DNA from: Rivihabitans pingtungensis
Lineage (GTDB): Bacteria > Pseudomonadota > Gammaproteobacteria > Burkholderiales > Aquaspirillaceae
NCBI RefSeq assembly: GCF_003201855.1
Contig: NZ_QJKI01000005.1
Coordinates: forward strand, 1 to 64,000
DNA length: 64,000 nucleotides
Direction: 5' to 3'
Below the pieces are notes generated by a model. That model saw nothing but the letters and a program-made list of their open reading frames with translations. It was not told the origin of the DNA and searched no databases. Within the stretch, counting starts at the first letter, position 1, and each line of letters opens with the position of its first letter. Positions 34,389-42,839 of the stretch are shown piece after piece. Position numbers and translations under genes: made by a program.

Positions 34389-35159
34389 ATGCAACTCGCC
34401 ACCTGGAACGTCAATTCTCTTAAAGTGCGCCTGCCGCAAGTGCTGGACTGGCTGGCCGCCAATCCGGTGGACGTGCTGTGCCTGCAAGAGCTCAAGCAAG
34501 AAGACCACGCCTTTCCGCTGGAAGCCCTGGCCGCCGCCGGCTACCGCGCCGAATTTGCCGGGCAAAAAACCTATAACGGCGTGGCGATTGTCTACCGCGA
34601 CACGCTGACCGCCACTGAGGTCATCAAAGACATCCCTGATTACGACGACCCGCAACGCCGGGTAATTGCCGCCAGCTTTGGCGAGCTGCGCGTGGTGTGC
34701 GCGTATTTCGTCAATGGCGAGGCGGTGGATTCGGACAAATACACCTACAAACTCACCTGGCTGGGCAAGCTGGAGCGCTATCTGGCCGACAGCCTGGCGC
34801 GCTGGCCGCAGCTGGCCTTGCTGGGGGATTTCAACATCGCCCCGGACGACCGCGACGTGTACGACCCGGCCGGTTGGGCCGGCAAGGTGCTGTGCTCCGA
34901 GTCCGAGCGCGCGGCGTTTCAGCGCCTGGTGGCCATGGGCCTGGCCGACAGCTACCGGCATTTTCATGCCGACGGCGGCCAGTACAGCTGGTGGGATTAC
35001 CGCGCGGCGATGTTCCGCCGCAATCTGGGCCTGCGCATCGACCATATCCTGCTGTCGCCGCCGCTGCTGGCGCGCGCGCAATCCTGCGAGATCGACCGCG
35101 CCCCGCGCAAAAATGAACGGCCATCAGACCACACGCCGGTGGTGGTCACCCTGGGCTGA
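34389..35159 (+). CDS. xthA: Exodeoxyribonuclease III
   Basis: A 256-residue AP endonuclease/3'-exonuclease of the EEP fold acting in base-excision repair. Metal and catalytic motifs are intact: WNVNSLK at the start, CLQELKQED, LLGDFNIAPDDRDVYDP, LRIDHILLS and the final PSDHTPVVVTL. The length matches XthA. CAAGGAAACC precedes the ATG. It is monocistronic. Confidence 0.95.
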   Translation: MQLATWNVNSLKVRLPQVLDWLAANPVDVLCLQELKQEDHAFPLEALAAAGYRAEFAGQKTYNGVAIVYRDTLTATEVIKDIPDYDDPQRRVIAASFGELRVVCAYFVNGEAVDSDKYTYKLTWLGKLERYLADSLARWPQLALLGDFNIAPDDRDVYDPAGWAGKVLCSESERAAFQRLVAMGLADSYRHFHADGGQYSWWDYRAAMFRRNLGLRIDHILLSPPLLARAQSCEIDRAPRKNERPSDHTPVVVTLG

Positions 35160-35203
35160 GGCGAGCTTGGCGCCCATGTGGGCGCCGCGTCACACAATCT
35201 TCA

Positions 35204-35233
35204 TTGTCAATACTTCAAATTTAGTTGTATAGT
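35204..35233 (+). promoter_or_regulatory. arsR promoter, probably giving a leaderless mRNA
   Basis: TTGTCA (35204-35209) and TATAGT (35228-35233) are separated by 18 bases. The arsR ATG at 35240 is exactly where transcription should begin, so the message probably has no leader. The AT-rich spacer contains an ATAC...GTAT dyad (35210-35230), the likely ArsR operator. Confidence 0.6.
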
Positions 35234-35239
35234 CAAAAC

Positions 35240-35632
35240 ATGGATAAATTTACTGCGGCCAAACTGTTTGAATCGCTGGCCTCCGGCGTGCGCCTGGATG
35301 TGTATCGCCTGTTGGTGCGCCATGGTCTGGATGGCCTGGTGGCGGGCGCCATTGCCGCCGAACTGGATATTCCGCCCACCAATCTGTCGTTTCACCTGAA
35401 GGCGCTGACCCAGGCCGGCTTGCTGACGGTGACGCAGGAAGGGCGTTTTCAACGTTATCGCGCCAATATTGCGCTGATGCTGGAGCTGATTGCCTACCTG
35501 AGCGCCGAATGCTGCGCCAGCCAGCCCGAGCAATGCGCCAGCCTGCGCGCCGCCTCGCCCTGCCCGGAGGCGCTGCTGCCGCCGCTGGCCGGCGCCCACC
35601 CGACGTGTTCTGACCCTGCTTGTGAGCCTTGA
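35240..35632 (+). CDS. arsR: ArsR/SmtB-family metalloregulator
   Basis: A 130-residue winged-helix repressor that leaves DNA on binding arsenite or antimonite. The HTH covers roughly residues 30-70 (VAGAIAAELDIPPTNLSFHL, then KALTQAGLLTV). A C-terminal cysteine cluster (AECCASQPEQCASL, then SPCPEA, TCSDPACEP) probably forms the metalloid site, different from the classical CVCDL motif in the DNA-binding helix. An in-frame TTG lies upstream at 35225, but the ATG fits the promoter. The arsC ATG begins directly after its stop codon. Confidence 0.88.
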   Translation: MDKFTAAKLFESLASGVRLDVYRLLVRHGLDGLVAGAIAAELDIPPTNLSFHLKALTQAGLLTVTQEGRFQRYRANIALMLELIAYLSAECCASQPEQCASLRAASPCPEALLPPLAGAHPTCSDPACEP

Positions 35633-36112
35633 ATGAATATTCTGTTTTTGTGCACCGGCAACTCCTGCCGCTCCATCCTGGCTGAGGCCACCTTCAACCA
35701 CCTGGCCCCGGCCGGCTGGCGCGCGCTCAGCGCCGGCAGCCAGCCCACAGGCGAAGTGCATCCGCGCTCGCTGGCGCTGCTGGCCGCCGAGGGCATCGAC
35801 GCCAGCGATTGCGCCAGCAAATCCTGGGACGCGCTGCCGGTGACGCCGGATATTGTCATCACCGTGTGCGCCAGCGCCGCCGGCGAAACCTGCCCGGCGT
35901 ATCTGGGCCCGGTGTTGCGCAGCCACTGGGGGGTGGACGACCCGGCCAAGGCCACCGGCAGCCCGGCCGACATCGACGCCGCCTTTGTGCGCGCCTACCG
36001 CGTGCTGCGCGCGCGCATCGAAGCCCTGCTGGCCTTGCCGGCCGAACAGCTGCACGGCGAACGCGCCGCGCTGAAAGCCGAGCTGGACCGCATTGGCCAG
36101 CTGTCGGCGTGA
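35633..36112 (+). CDS. arsC: Arsenate reductase, low-molecular-weight phosphatase type
   Basis: A 159-residue ArsC that reduces arsenate to arsenite. The phosphatase P-loop CTGNSCRS with the nucleophilic cysteine is at residues 7-14. VDDPAKATG and the cysteine in ITVCASAAGETCP fit the thioredoxin-linked class. Its start codon directly follows the arsR stop codon with no gap. The efflux gene acr3 is 84 bases downstream. Confidence 0.9.
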   Translation: MNILFLCTGNSCRSILAEATFNHLAPAGWRALSAGSQPTGEVHPRSLALLAAEGIDASDCASKSWDALPVTPDIVITVCASAAGETCPAYLGPVLRSHWGVDDPAKATGSPADIDAAFVRAYRVLRARIEALLALPAEQLHGERAALKAELDRIGQLSA

Positions 36113-36196
36113 GCGTGATTTTTTGACAGTATTATTTCAATCATGGATGGAGCTTTGAAATGAAAGCACTACAAAGCGCCTGACCCTGGAGCCAAT

Positions 36197-37270
36197 ATGT
36201 CTGTGCAATGTGAAGTCGCCGCCCGGCCGGCGGCGGCCATGAATCTGTTTGAACGTTACCTCACCCTGTGGGTGGCGCTGTGCATCGTGCTGGGCGTGGC
36301 GCTGGGCCAGTGGCTGCCTGGCGTGTTCCAGGCGGTGGCGCGGCTGGAGGTCGCCCAGGTGAATCTGCCGGTGGGCGTGCTGATCTGGGTGATGATCATC
36401 CCGATGCTGGTCAAGGTGGATTTTGCCGCCGTGCACCAGGTGCGCCAGCATGTGCGCGGCATTGGCGTGACCTTGTTCGTCAACTGGCTGGTCAAGCCGT
36501 TTTCCATGGCGCTGCTGGGCTGGCTGTTTGTGCGCCAGCTGTTTGCCCCGTGGCTACCGGCCGAGCAGCTGGACAGCTATATCGCCGGGCTGATTCTGCT
36601 GGCCGCCGCGCCGTGCACCGCCATGGTGTTTGTCTGGAGCCGGCTCACCCAGGGCGACCCGCTGTTCACCCTCAGCCAGGTGGCGCTGAACGACGTGATC
36701 ATGGTGCTGGCCTTTGCCCCGCTGGTGGGCCTGCTGCTGGGGGTGTCGGCCATTGCCGTGCCGTGGGACACCCTGCTGACCTCGGTGCTGCTGTATATCG
36801 TGGCGCCGGTGCTGCTGGCCCAGCTGTGGCGGCGCGCGCTGCTGGCGCGCGGCCAGGCGGCTTTTGACGCCGCCATGGCGCGCATCGGCCCGTGGTCGAT
36901 GGCGGCGCTGTTGCTCACCCTGGTGCTGCTGTTTGCTTTTCAGGGCGAGGCGATCTTGCGCCAACCGCTGGTGATTGCCCTGCTGGCCGTGCCGATTCTG
37001 CTGCAAGTGCTGTTTAACTCGGCGCTGGCCTACTGGCTTAACCGCGCGCTGGGCGAGCAACACTGCGTGGCCGGCCCCTCGGCGCTGATTGGCGCGTCCA
37101 ATTTCTTTGAGCTGGCGGTGGCTGCCGCCATCAGCCTGTTTGGCCTGCACTCCGGCGCCGCGCTGGCCACCGTGGTGGGCGTGCTGATTGAAGTGCCGGT
37201 GATGCTGCTGGTGGTGCGCGTGGTCAACGGCAGCAAGGCGTGGTACGAGGCGGGCGCCTTACGGCGCTGA
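36197..37270 (+). CDS. acr3: Arsenite efflux permease, ACR3 family
   Basis: A 357-residue membrane protein with about ten helices of the ACR3 (bile/arsenite/riboflavin) family. The conserved cysteine lies in LLAAAPCTAMVFVWSRLTQGDP and the second signature in ALIGASNFFELAVAAAISLF. It exports arsenite produced by ArsC. It is the last gene of arsR-arsC-acr3. Its TGA stop overlaps the end of a 143-base inverted-repeat element. The ATG at 36197 is used; a second ATG at residue 15 is also possible. Confidence 0.93.
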   Translation: MSVQCEVAARPAAAMNLFERYLTLWVALCIVLGVALGQWLPGVFQAVARLEVAQVNLPVGVLIWVMIIPMLVKVDFAAVHQVRQHVRGIGVTLFVNWLVKPFSMALLGWLFVRQLFAPWLPAEQLDSYIAGLILLAAAPCTAMVFVWSRLTQGDPLFTLSQVALNDVIMVLAFAPLVGLLLGVSAIAVPWDTLLTSVLLYIVAPVLLAQLWRRALLARGQAAFDAAMARIGPWSMAALLLTLVLLFAFQGEAILRQPLVIALLAVPILLQVLFNSALAYWLNRALGEQHCVAGPSALIGASNFFELAVAAAISLFGLHSGAALATVVGVLIEVPVMLLVVRVVNGSKAWYEAGALRR

Positions 37271-37412
37271 GAACGTGTTCAAAGTCTGCGAGACTCGGGT
37301 GATCCTGCGTTGAAATGCCCTGAAAAATGCTCATTGACCGTGTGTCAACTGCGCTTTTTGGGAGCATTTCGCCTTGGCTGACCCGTCGTTCGCTAGACTT
37401 TGCACTCGTTCT
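37270..37412. mobile_element. 143-bp inverted-repeat element overlapping the GlxA-like gene
   Basis: Ends AGAACGTGTTCAAAGTCT (from 37270) and its near complement AGACTTTGCACTCGTTCT (to 37412) are about 22-23 bases with two mismatches and one gap. It starts at the acr3 stop and reaches into the downstream regulator gene, providing that gene's last 27 codons and stop. Size and termini fit a MITE. Confidence 0.65.
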
Positions 37413-38392
37413 GAGGACGGACGGGCAAAGCGTCGTCGATATTCCGCTGGCGCGCAGTGCAGTTCGCGGGTGAACAGTTTGCGAAACGCGCCGGTGTCTT
37501 GATAGCCGACCCGCTGGGCAATCTCGCCGATGTCCAGCGTGGTGGTTTCCAGCAGGCGGCGGGCGGCAAACAGGCGTTGTTGTTGCAGGTGGCGCAACGG
37601 GGTGTCGCCCAGCGCTTGCCGAAAGCGGCGCATCAGCGTGCGCTCGCTGCTGTGCACCGCCGCCGCCAGCGCGGCCAGGCTGAAGGGTTGATCCAGCCGG
37701 GCGTGCATCCAGCGCTGGCAGTCGCTGACCAAGGGGTCGTTATGGCCGTTGTAGGCGGCCAGGGTGGCGTAGGGCGCTTGTGACACGCGGTTGGGGTCGA
37801 TCAGCAAAATCCGCGCACAGACTTGCGCCACATCCTCGCCCAACAGCCGGGCAATCAGTTTCAGCGCCAAGTCCTGATAGGCGCTGGTGGCGCCGCTGCA
37901 CAGGATGTGCGCGCTTTCGGTGACCAGCGCTTGCGCATCCAGCTGCACGGCCGGGTAGCGGCGGCGAAACCAGCCGGCCAGCCACCAGCTGAGCGTGGCC
38001 GGCTGGCCATCCAGCACGCCGGCCTCGGCCAGCAGCGCCACGCCAGTGCAATGCGCCGCCAGCACATGGCCGGCCTCGCGCCAGCCGCGCAGGCGCGCCA
38101 CCAAGTCGGCATGGCTGGCCAGCACCCGCTCGAAGCTGGCGACATCGTCAAACATCACCCCCGGCACAATAATCACCTCGCCAGCGCTCAGCTCGGCAAA
38201 GCTGCCATCCGCCGCCAGGCGCAAGCCAGAAGACGCCGCCACCGGGCCGCCGTCGGCGCTGAGCAAACGCCAGCGCAGCCCCGGCCCGCCGCGCGTCGCC
38301 ATTTGGCGGTTGGCCAGCATAAAGGCGTCGATCAATCCGGTGACGCCGCTGGTGAAAAACCCCGGCGGCAGCAAAAAGGCAATATCGGTCAT
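37331..38392 (-). CDS. GlxA-family regulator (DJ-1/PfpI domain plus AraC HTH)
   Basis: A 353-residue regulator. The N-terminal DJ-1/PfpI-like domain (MTDIAFLLPPGFFTSGVTGL, VIIVPGV, AAHCTGVALLAEAGVLDG) is followed by an AraC-type double helix-turn-helix (FSLAALAAAVHSSERTLMRR, then IGEIAQRVGYQDTGAFRKLF and PAEYRRRF). The start at 38392 is chosen over an upstream in-frame one. After the usual end near RRRFARP, an extra tail is encoded within the 143-base inverted-repeat element. The gene is divergent from a thioesterase-like gene. Targets are unknown. Confidence 0.88.
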   Translation of the reverse strand: MTDIAFLLPPGFFTSGVTGLIDAFMLANRQMATRGGPGLRWRLLSADGGPVAASSGLRLAADGSFAELSAGEVIIVPGVMFDDVASFERVLASHADLVARLRGWREAGHVLAAHCTGVALLAEAGVLDGQPATLSWWLAGWFRRRYPAVQLDAQALVTESAHILCSGATSAYQDLALKLIARLLGEDVAQVCARILLIDPNRVSQAPYATLAAYNGHNDPLVSDCQRWMHARLDQPFSLAALAAAVHSSERTLMRRFRQALGDTPLRHLQQQRLFAARRLLETTTLDIGEIAQRVGYQDTGAFRKLFTRELHCAPAEYRRRFARPSSERVQSLANDGSAKAKCSQKAQLTHGQ

Positions 38393-38503
38393 GGTTGGCG
38401 GGATTGGCCTGAAAAATGGCAATCCTGCCACTACGCGCCCGCGCACGGCAAGCGCAGACTGTGGGCAAGCCGGTCATCCCGACCGCTCACACAGGAGCAC
38501 ACC

Positions 38504-38932
38504 GTGTCCGCCCTACGCCCCGACATCAGCGTGGCCGTGCTGAACCAGCGCGGCCAGGAATATCTGCCCGGTTATCTGGGCATTGAAATCCTCAGCCTGG
38601 CCCCTGGCCAGCTGAACAGCCGCATGCCCATCCGCAAACTGCACATCGCCCCCAATGAGTTTCTGCATGCCGCCAGCGTGGTGGCGCTGGCCGACACCAG
38701 TTGCGGCTACGCCACCATCGCCCACCTGCCGCCAGGCGCGCAGTCGTTCACCACCATCGAGCTGAAAAGCAATCACCTGGGCACCGTCACCGAAGGCGCG
38801 GTGGCCTGCGTGGCCAACGCCCAGCACCTGGGGCGCAGCACGCAAGTGTGGGACGCCGTGGTCAGCGACGAAGCCAGCGGGCGCACGCTGGCGCTGTTTC
38901 GCTGCACGCAGATGATTTTGTGGCCGAAGTAA
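38504..38932 (+). CDS. Hotdog-fold thioesterase, PaaI-like
   Basis: A 142-residue hotdog protein. PGYLGIEILSLAPGQLNSRM, NEFLHAASVVALADTSCGYA and FTTIELKSNHLGTVTEGAV resemble the PaaI/YdiI acyl-CoA thioesterase group, with the HAASVVALAD helix carrying the active-site region. The start is a GTG at 38504, preceded by ACAGGAGC; no ATG gives a proper N-terminus. It is divergent from the GlxA-like regulator across 111 bases. Confidence 0.82.
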   Translation: MSALRPDISVAVLNQRGQEYLPGYLGIEILSLAPGQLNSRMPIRKLHIAPNEFLHAASVVALADTSCGYATIAHLPPGAQSFTTIELKSNHLGTVTEGAVACVANAQHLGRSTQVWDAVVSDEASGRTLALFRCTQMILWPK

Positions 38933-38985
38933 GCGCGTGGCCGCGCAAGCTTAAATCCAATGTGTTGATTTGGCTGAATCGACCA

Positions 38986-39139
38986 GTCGCCAGTCACCAT
39001 GATCTGAACCGATTGGCCGTTAGACCGCTATACGCTGTGGACACGCCTGGATTCCCGCCTGCGCGGGAATGACTCGGTGTCGTGCAACCAATAGTTCTTC
39101 GTGGTGCATGAACCCTCGTGTTTCAACGTGACGGGCTAC
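38986..39139. mobile_element. MITE copy (154 bp) containing a dRS3-like palindrome
   Basis: Starts GTCGCCAGTCACCATGATCT and ends CAACGTGACGGGCTAC, the same termini as the 235-base copy at 58251-58485 in reverse orientation. Shared internal text includes the complement of GTTGAAACACGAGGGTTCATG. It lies between the thioesterase gene and a cupin gene. The flanking TA dinucleotides have decayed, so it is older than the 58 kb copy. Confidence 0.75.
39051..39070. repeat. dRS3-like palindrome inside the 39 kb MITE
   Basis: ATTCCCGCCTGCGCGGGAAT, identical to copies at 31080 and 31304. Confidence 0.75.
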
Positions 39140-39161
39140 TCGCCCAACAAGGAGCATCAAA

Positions 39162-39638
39162 ATGTCACACGCTGCTGATTTTCCGACCCAACACGGCGCA
39201 CAATTCAGCGTCGGCCATCTGGGCCCGTTTGCCGAGTTGCTCAACTACCGCTTTAGCGTGCCGGCGTTGAATGGCCGGGAGGTGCCGGGCAAGGTGTTTG
39301 TCAAAGACGCCCTACAGCTGACCGGGGTGGAGATGTCGTACAACTGTTTTCCGCCGGGGTTCAGCATGCCGTTTTTGCACGCCCACCGCGACAATGAAGA
39401 GGTGTATCTGTTTCTCAGCGGTCAGGGGGAATTCATGGTGGATGGCGAGGCGTTTGCCGTCAGCGAAGGCTCGGTGGTGCGCGTCGCCCCCGGCGGCTCG
39501 CGCGCCTACCGCAACGCCGGCGAGGCGCCGATGTATTTTATTGTCTTGCAGGTGAAGCACGGCAGCGAGCCGGCCAGCGGCATTGCCGATGGTGTGCCCA
39601 TGGGCAAGCCGGAATGGCCGATAGTCCAGCCCGGCTGA
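39162..39638 (+). CDS. Cupin-domain protein
   Basis: A 158-residue single-domain cupin. Metal-binding pattern PFLHAHRDNEEVYLFLSGQG with two histidines and a glutamate, then VSEGSVVRVAPGGSRAYRNA with a possible further ligand, are visible. The specific activity is unknown; such proteins can be isomerases, dioxygenases or sensors. CAAGGAGC precedes the ATG. The MITE copy ends 22 bases upstream, so the promoter may lie inside it. Confidence 0.85.
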   Translation: MSHAADFPTQHGAQFSVGHLGPFAELLNYRFSVPALNGREVPGKVFVKDALQLTGVEMSYNCFPPGFSMPFLHAHRDNEEVYLFLSGQGEFMVDGEAFAVSEGSVVRVAPGGSRAYRNAGEAPMYFIVLQVKHGSEPASGIADGVPMGKPEWPIVQPG

Positions 39639-39648
39639 CCCTCATGGC

Positions 39649-40185
39649 TTAGCACTGGCGCTCGCGCATCTGCGCCGCCACCGCCTGGCTATCCGCCAGC
39701 AGGCGGGCCAACACGCCGGCTTCGTCGGCCGCAGCCGGGGCGGCGGCGGTTTCCAGGCTCAGGCGCAGCACCAGGCCGTGGCCGCTGGGGCGGACGTCGC
39801 CCAGCAGGGCGTCCACCCGCTCGCTCAGCTCGTCCGGCGCGTGCACGCCGCCAGCGCCCAGCGCCAGTTGCAGCGCGGCCAGCCGGGCGGCGGCGCAGGC
39901 GTGGCCGGCCTCGCCATCCAGCCGGGCTTGCAGCGCATGCGCCAAGCCGCGTTGCGGCGGCAGCAAGCTTTCCAGCGCGCAACGCAGGGGCGCGCCGCTG
40001 GCCTGGCACAGCGCCGCCAGCGCCAGCGCGCGGGCGCGGCATTCATTGGCGCGGCCGGGGGCGGCGTCGATAAAGTCGCGGTCGGCAATCACCACGGTCA
40101 GCGCGTGGCGCTGGCTCAGGCTGGCCAAGGCTTCGTGCAGCGCTTGCGGGTGGGTCAGATGGTGTTGCAGGCTCAGATCAGACAT
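39649..40185 (-). CDS. Hypothetical protein, 178 residues
   Basis: Not recognised. The protein is alanine- and leucine-rich, soluble and probably helical (HLTHPQALHEALASLSQRHA, then ARALALAALCQASGAP). Codon use and uninterrupted frame support it as a real gene, and its end converges with the cupin gene 11 bases away. No domain or signal is visible. Confidence 0.65.
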   Translation of the reverse strand: MSDLSLQHHLTHPQALHEALASLSQRHALTVVIADRDFIDAAPGRANECRARALALAALCQASGAPLRCALESLLPPQRGLAHALQARLDGEAGHACAAARLAALQLALGAGGVHAPDELSERVDALLGDVRPSGHGLVLRLSLETAAAPAAADEAGVLARLLADSQAVAAQMRERQC

Positions 40186-40477
40186 GGTTTCAGGCTCCTG
40201 TGTGGGGTGTCGCAGTCGGGAGCCTGAGTGTGGTGGGGTGCGGGTGCGCGCGGTGCGCAGAAGTCAAACCCTGAAAACACACATGCCGCCCAACCGGGGC
40301 GGCATGCGTTGCGTGGATTCGATGCTGGCTTTCAGCAATACGCAAACGAGTGACGCCCGGAGTCGGTGCGCCACCAATAATACGAATGTGCGTGGAGGAT
40401 GTGCTGTGCCATAGTGCGGCCATCTTGCGCCGGGCGGGCCGGGCTTGTCAAGCGCAGGCTGTCAGCCCGTGCGGGCC

Positions 40478-41353
40478 TCATCCCATCCGCTCGGCCAAAA
40501 ACTCCAGCAGCACCCGCACCCGGTGCGGAATCTGTTTATTGCCCGGCAGCAGCGCATACACCCCCAGCGGGGGCATGGCAAAGTCGCGCAAAATCACCTC
40601 CAGCCGGCCGCTGGCCAGCCAGTCTTCGACAATAAAATCCGGCTGACTGGTGATGCCCATGCCTTGCGCGGCGGCTTCGGCCAGCACTTCGCCGTTATTG
40701 GCGGTAAGCTGCGGGCGCACCGGCACGTTCAGCAATTGGCCGTCGATGTCAAAGCTCACCATGCTGTTGGACAGCGTGTAGCCCAAAAACGCATGGTGGG
40801 CCAGTTCGCGGGGGTGGCGCGGGCTGCCGTGGCGGGCCAGGTAATCCGGCGCGGCCACCACCCGGTTGACGCAGCCGCCCAGCCGCCGCGCCACATCGCC
40901 GCTGGCCAGCTGGCGGGTGACGCGGATGGAGAGATCAATCCCTTCTTCAATCAGATTCACCCGCCGGTCGCTGTAATCCATGTCCAGGGTAACTTCCGGG
41001 TGGCGGCGGGCGAATTCCAGCAAGAGCGGGGCCACCCGCTTGACGCCAAAGCTCAGCGGCAGGCTGATGCGAATCGGCCCGCGCGGGGTTTGCCGCTCGC
41101 TGGCGATATCGGTTTCGGCGGCTTCCACCAGGTTCAAAATCACCCGGCATTTTTCCAGATAGGCGGCGCCGGCCGAGGTCAGCGTCAGGCTGCGCGTGCT
41201 GCGCGCCATCAGCTTGCAGCCCAGGTGCTGCTCCAGCGCGGCCACCTGCCGGGTGACCACCGAGCGCGCCACGCCCATTTGCTGGGCGACAGCGCTAAAG
41301 CTGCCTAGTTCGGCCACCCGCACAAACAGGCGCATGGCGGCAAAGCGATCCAT
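40478..41353 (-). CDS. LysR-family transcriptional regulator
   Basis: A 291-residue LysR protein. MDRFAAMRLFVRVAELGSFS, QMGVARSVVTRQVAALEQHL and LTSAGAAYLEKCRVIL form the DNA-binding domain, and the remainder is the effector domain of the DsdC/CrgA-like branch. It is divergent from the DODA dioxygenase gene across 118 bases that contain an inverted repeat, so it probably regulates that gene and the cytochrome b561 gene behind it. Confidence 0.92.
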   Translation of the reverse strand: MDRFAAMRLFVRVAELGSFSAVAQQMGVARSVVTRQVAALEQHLGCKLMARSTRSLTLTSAGAAYLEKCRVILNLVEAAETDIASERQTPRGPIRISLPLSFGVKRVAPLLLEFARRHPEVTLDMDYSDRRVNLIEEGIDLSIRVTRQLASGDVARRLGGCVNRVVAAPDYLARHGSPRHPRELAHHAFLGYTLSNSMVSFDIDGQLLNVPVRPQLTANNGEVLAEAAAQGMGITSQPDFIVEDWLASGRLEVILRDFAMPPLGVYALLPGNKQIPHRVRVLLEFLAERMG

Positions 41354-41359
41354 TGTTGC

Positions 41360-41387
41360 CAATCCAGCAATAGTGATTTCTGGATTG
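41360..41387. promoter_or_regulatory. Candidate LysR operator between LysR and DODA genes
   Basis: CAATCCAG (41360-41367) and CTGGATTG (41380-41387) are perfect 8-base inverted repeats with a 12-base spacer, in the divergent promoter region directly before the LysR start. Confidence 0.55.
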
Positions 41388-41471
41388 TCGGCTATTTCGC
41401 CTCAAAAAAGAAGTCTACAGTTCACCCATCGACAACACGGACACACCGCCGCCAAGAAAGCGAGCCCCGAG

Positions 41472-42281
41472 ATGAACGCCCCCCTGCCCAGTTTGTTTGT
41501 GCCCCACGGCGCGCCCACCTTTGCCCTGGCGCCCGGCGCCGCCGGCGCGGCGCTGCGTGACGAGGCGCAGCGCCTGCCGCAGCCGCGCGCCATCATCATG
41601 GTCAGCGCCCATTGGGACACTGCCGTGCCTACCGTCGGCGTGGCCGACCGGCTGGACACCATTCACGATTTTTGGGGGTTTCCTGAGCCCTTATATGAAA
41701 TCCGCTACCCGGCCAGCGGTTGCCGCGAAGCCGCAGGCGAAGTGGCCGCCGCCCTGAGCGCCGCCGGCTTGCCGGTGCAGCAGGACGCCGAGCGCGGGCT
41801 GGACCACGGCGCCTGGATTCCGCTGCGGCTGATGTATCCGCACGCCGAGGTGCCGGTGATTCCGCTGTCGCTGGTCAGCCACGGCGGCCCGCAGCTGGCC
41901 TGGCAAATGGGCCGCGCGCTGGCGCCGCTGACCCGCCAGGGCTTTTTGGTGATGGCTTCGGGCAACCTGACCCACAATCTGCGCGATTTTCAGCGCGCCT
42001 ACGCCCAGGGCGGCAGTGGCTCGGGCTATGTCAAGCAGTTCACCGACTGGCTGGCCGCGCACGCTGCGGCCGGCGATGTGCCGGCGCTGCTGGATTACCG
42101 CCGCCAGGCCCCCGGCGGCGTGCAGGCCCACCCCAGCGATGAACATCTGCTGCCGTTTTATGTGGCGCTGGGTGCGGCGGGCGAGGGCGCGCAGGCAGAA
42201 CGTTTTCATGCCGGCATTGATCACTACGTGATTGCCATGGACGCCTACCGCTTTACCCCGCGCGGCACGGCACTGAACTGA
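41472..42281 (+). CDS. DODA-type extradiol dioxygenase (YgiD-like)
   Basis: A 269-residue class III extradiol dioxygenase of the LigB/DODA type. LFVPHGAPTFAL, IMVSAHWDTAVP and HDFWGFPEPLYEIRYPASG carry the likely metal histidines; LDHGAWIPLRLMYP and SGNLTHNLRDF are further family signatures. Bacterial homologues open catecholic rings such as DOPA. The ATG at 41472 follows CCCGAG. The cytochrome b561 gene lies 23 bases downstream, probably co-transcribed; the LysR gene is divergent. Confidence 0.9.
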   Translation: MNAPLPSLFVPHGAPTFALAPGAAGAALRDEAQRLPQPRAIIMVSAHWDTAVPTVGVADRLDTIHDFWGFPEPLYEIRYPASGCREAAGEVAAALSAAGLPVQQDAERGLDHGAWIPLRLMYPHAEVPVIPLSLVSHGGPQLAWQMGRALAPLTRQGFLVMASGNLTHNLRDFQRAYAQGGSGSGYVKQFTDWLAAHAAAGDVPALLDYRRQAPGGVQAHPSDEHLLPFYVALGAAGEGAQAERFHAGIDHYVIAMDAYRFTPRGTALN

Positions 42282-42304
42282 TTGAATTGAACAAGGAACC
42301 CACC

Positions 42305-42832
42305 ATGAACGCCGTTCGCTACACCGCCCCGGCCCGCCTGTTGCACTGGCTGATGGCCGCCCTGCTGATTGGCCTGCTGGCGCTGGGCTTTTATATGAGC
42401 GACCTGCCGCTGTCGCCAGAAAAACTGCAACTGTATGCCTGGCATAAATGGGCGGGCGTGACAGCGTTTATCTTGCTGGCGATTCGCTTGCTGTGGCGTG
42501 CAACCCATCGCCCGCCAGCGCTGCCGGCCAGCATGTCGGCTGCGGCGCAGCGCATGGCGCATCTGGGCCATCTGGCGCTGTATGGGCTGATGATCGCCAT
42601 CCCGCTGTCCGGCTGGCTGATGAGCTCGGCCAAGGGCTTTCAGACCGTGTATTTCGGCGTGCTGCCCATCCCGGACTTGCTGGCCAAAAACCCCGAGCTG
42701 GGCGAGCTGCTGGCCACCTTGCATGGCGGGCTGAACCTGCTGCTGGTGGTCACCGTGCTGGGCCACGCCGCCGCCGCGCTGAAGCACCATTTTGTCGATA
42801 AAGACGATGTGCTGCGCCGCATGCTGCCCTGA
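42305..42832 (+). CDS. Cytochrome b561
   Basis: A 175-residue inner-membrane cytochrome with four hydrophobic segments and haem-ligand histidines in PARLLHWLMA, YAWHKWAGV, MAHLGHLALYG and LGHAAAALKHHF. The family moves electrons between quinones and periplasmic acceptors. CAAGGAACC precedes the ATG at 42305. Its neighbours downstream are two YceI proteins, a frequent pairing with b561. A TAAG palindrome separates it from them. Confidence 0.92.
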   Translation: MNAVRYTAPARLLHWLMAALLIGLLALGFYMSDLPLSPEKLQLYAWHKWAGVTAFILLAIRLLWRATHRPPALPASMSAAAQRMAHLGHLALYGLMIAIPLSGWLMSSAKGFQTVYFGVLPIPDLLAKNPELGELLATLHGGLNLLLVVTVLGHAAAALKHHFVDKDDVLRRMLP

Positions 42833-42839
42833 GCGACGC

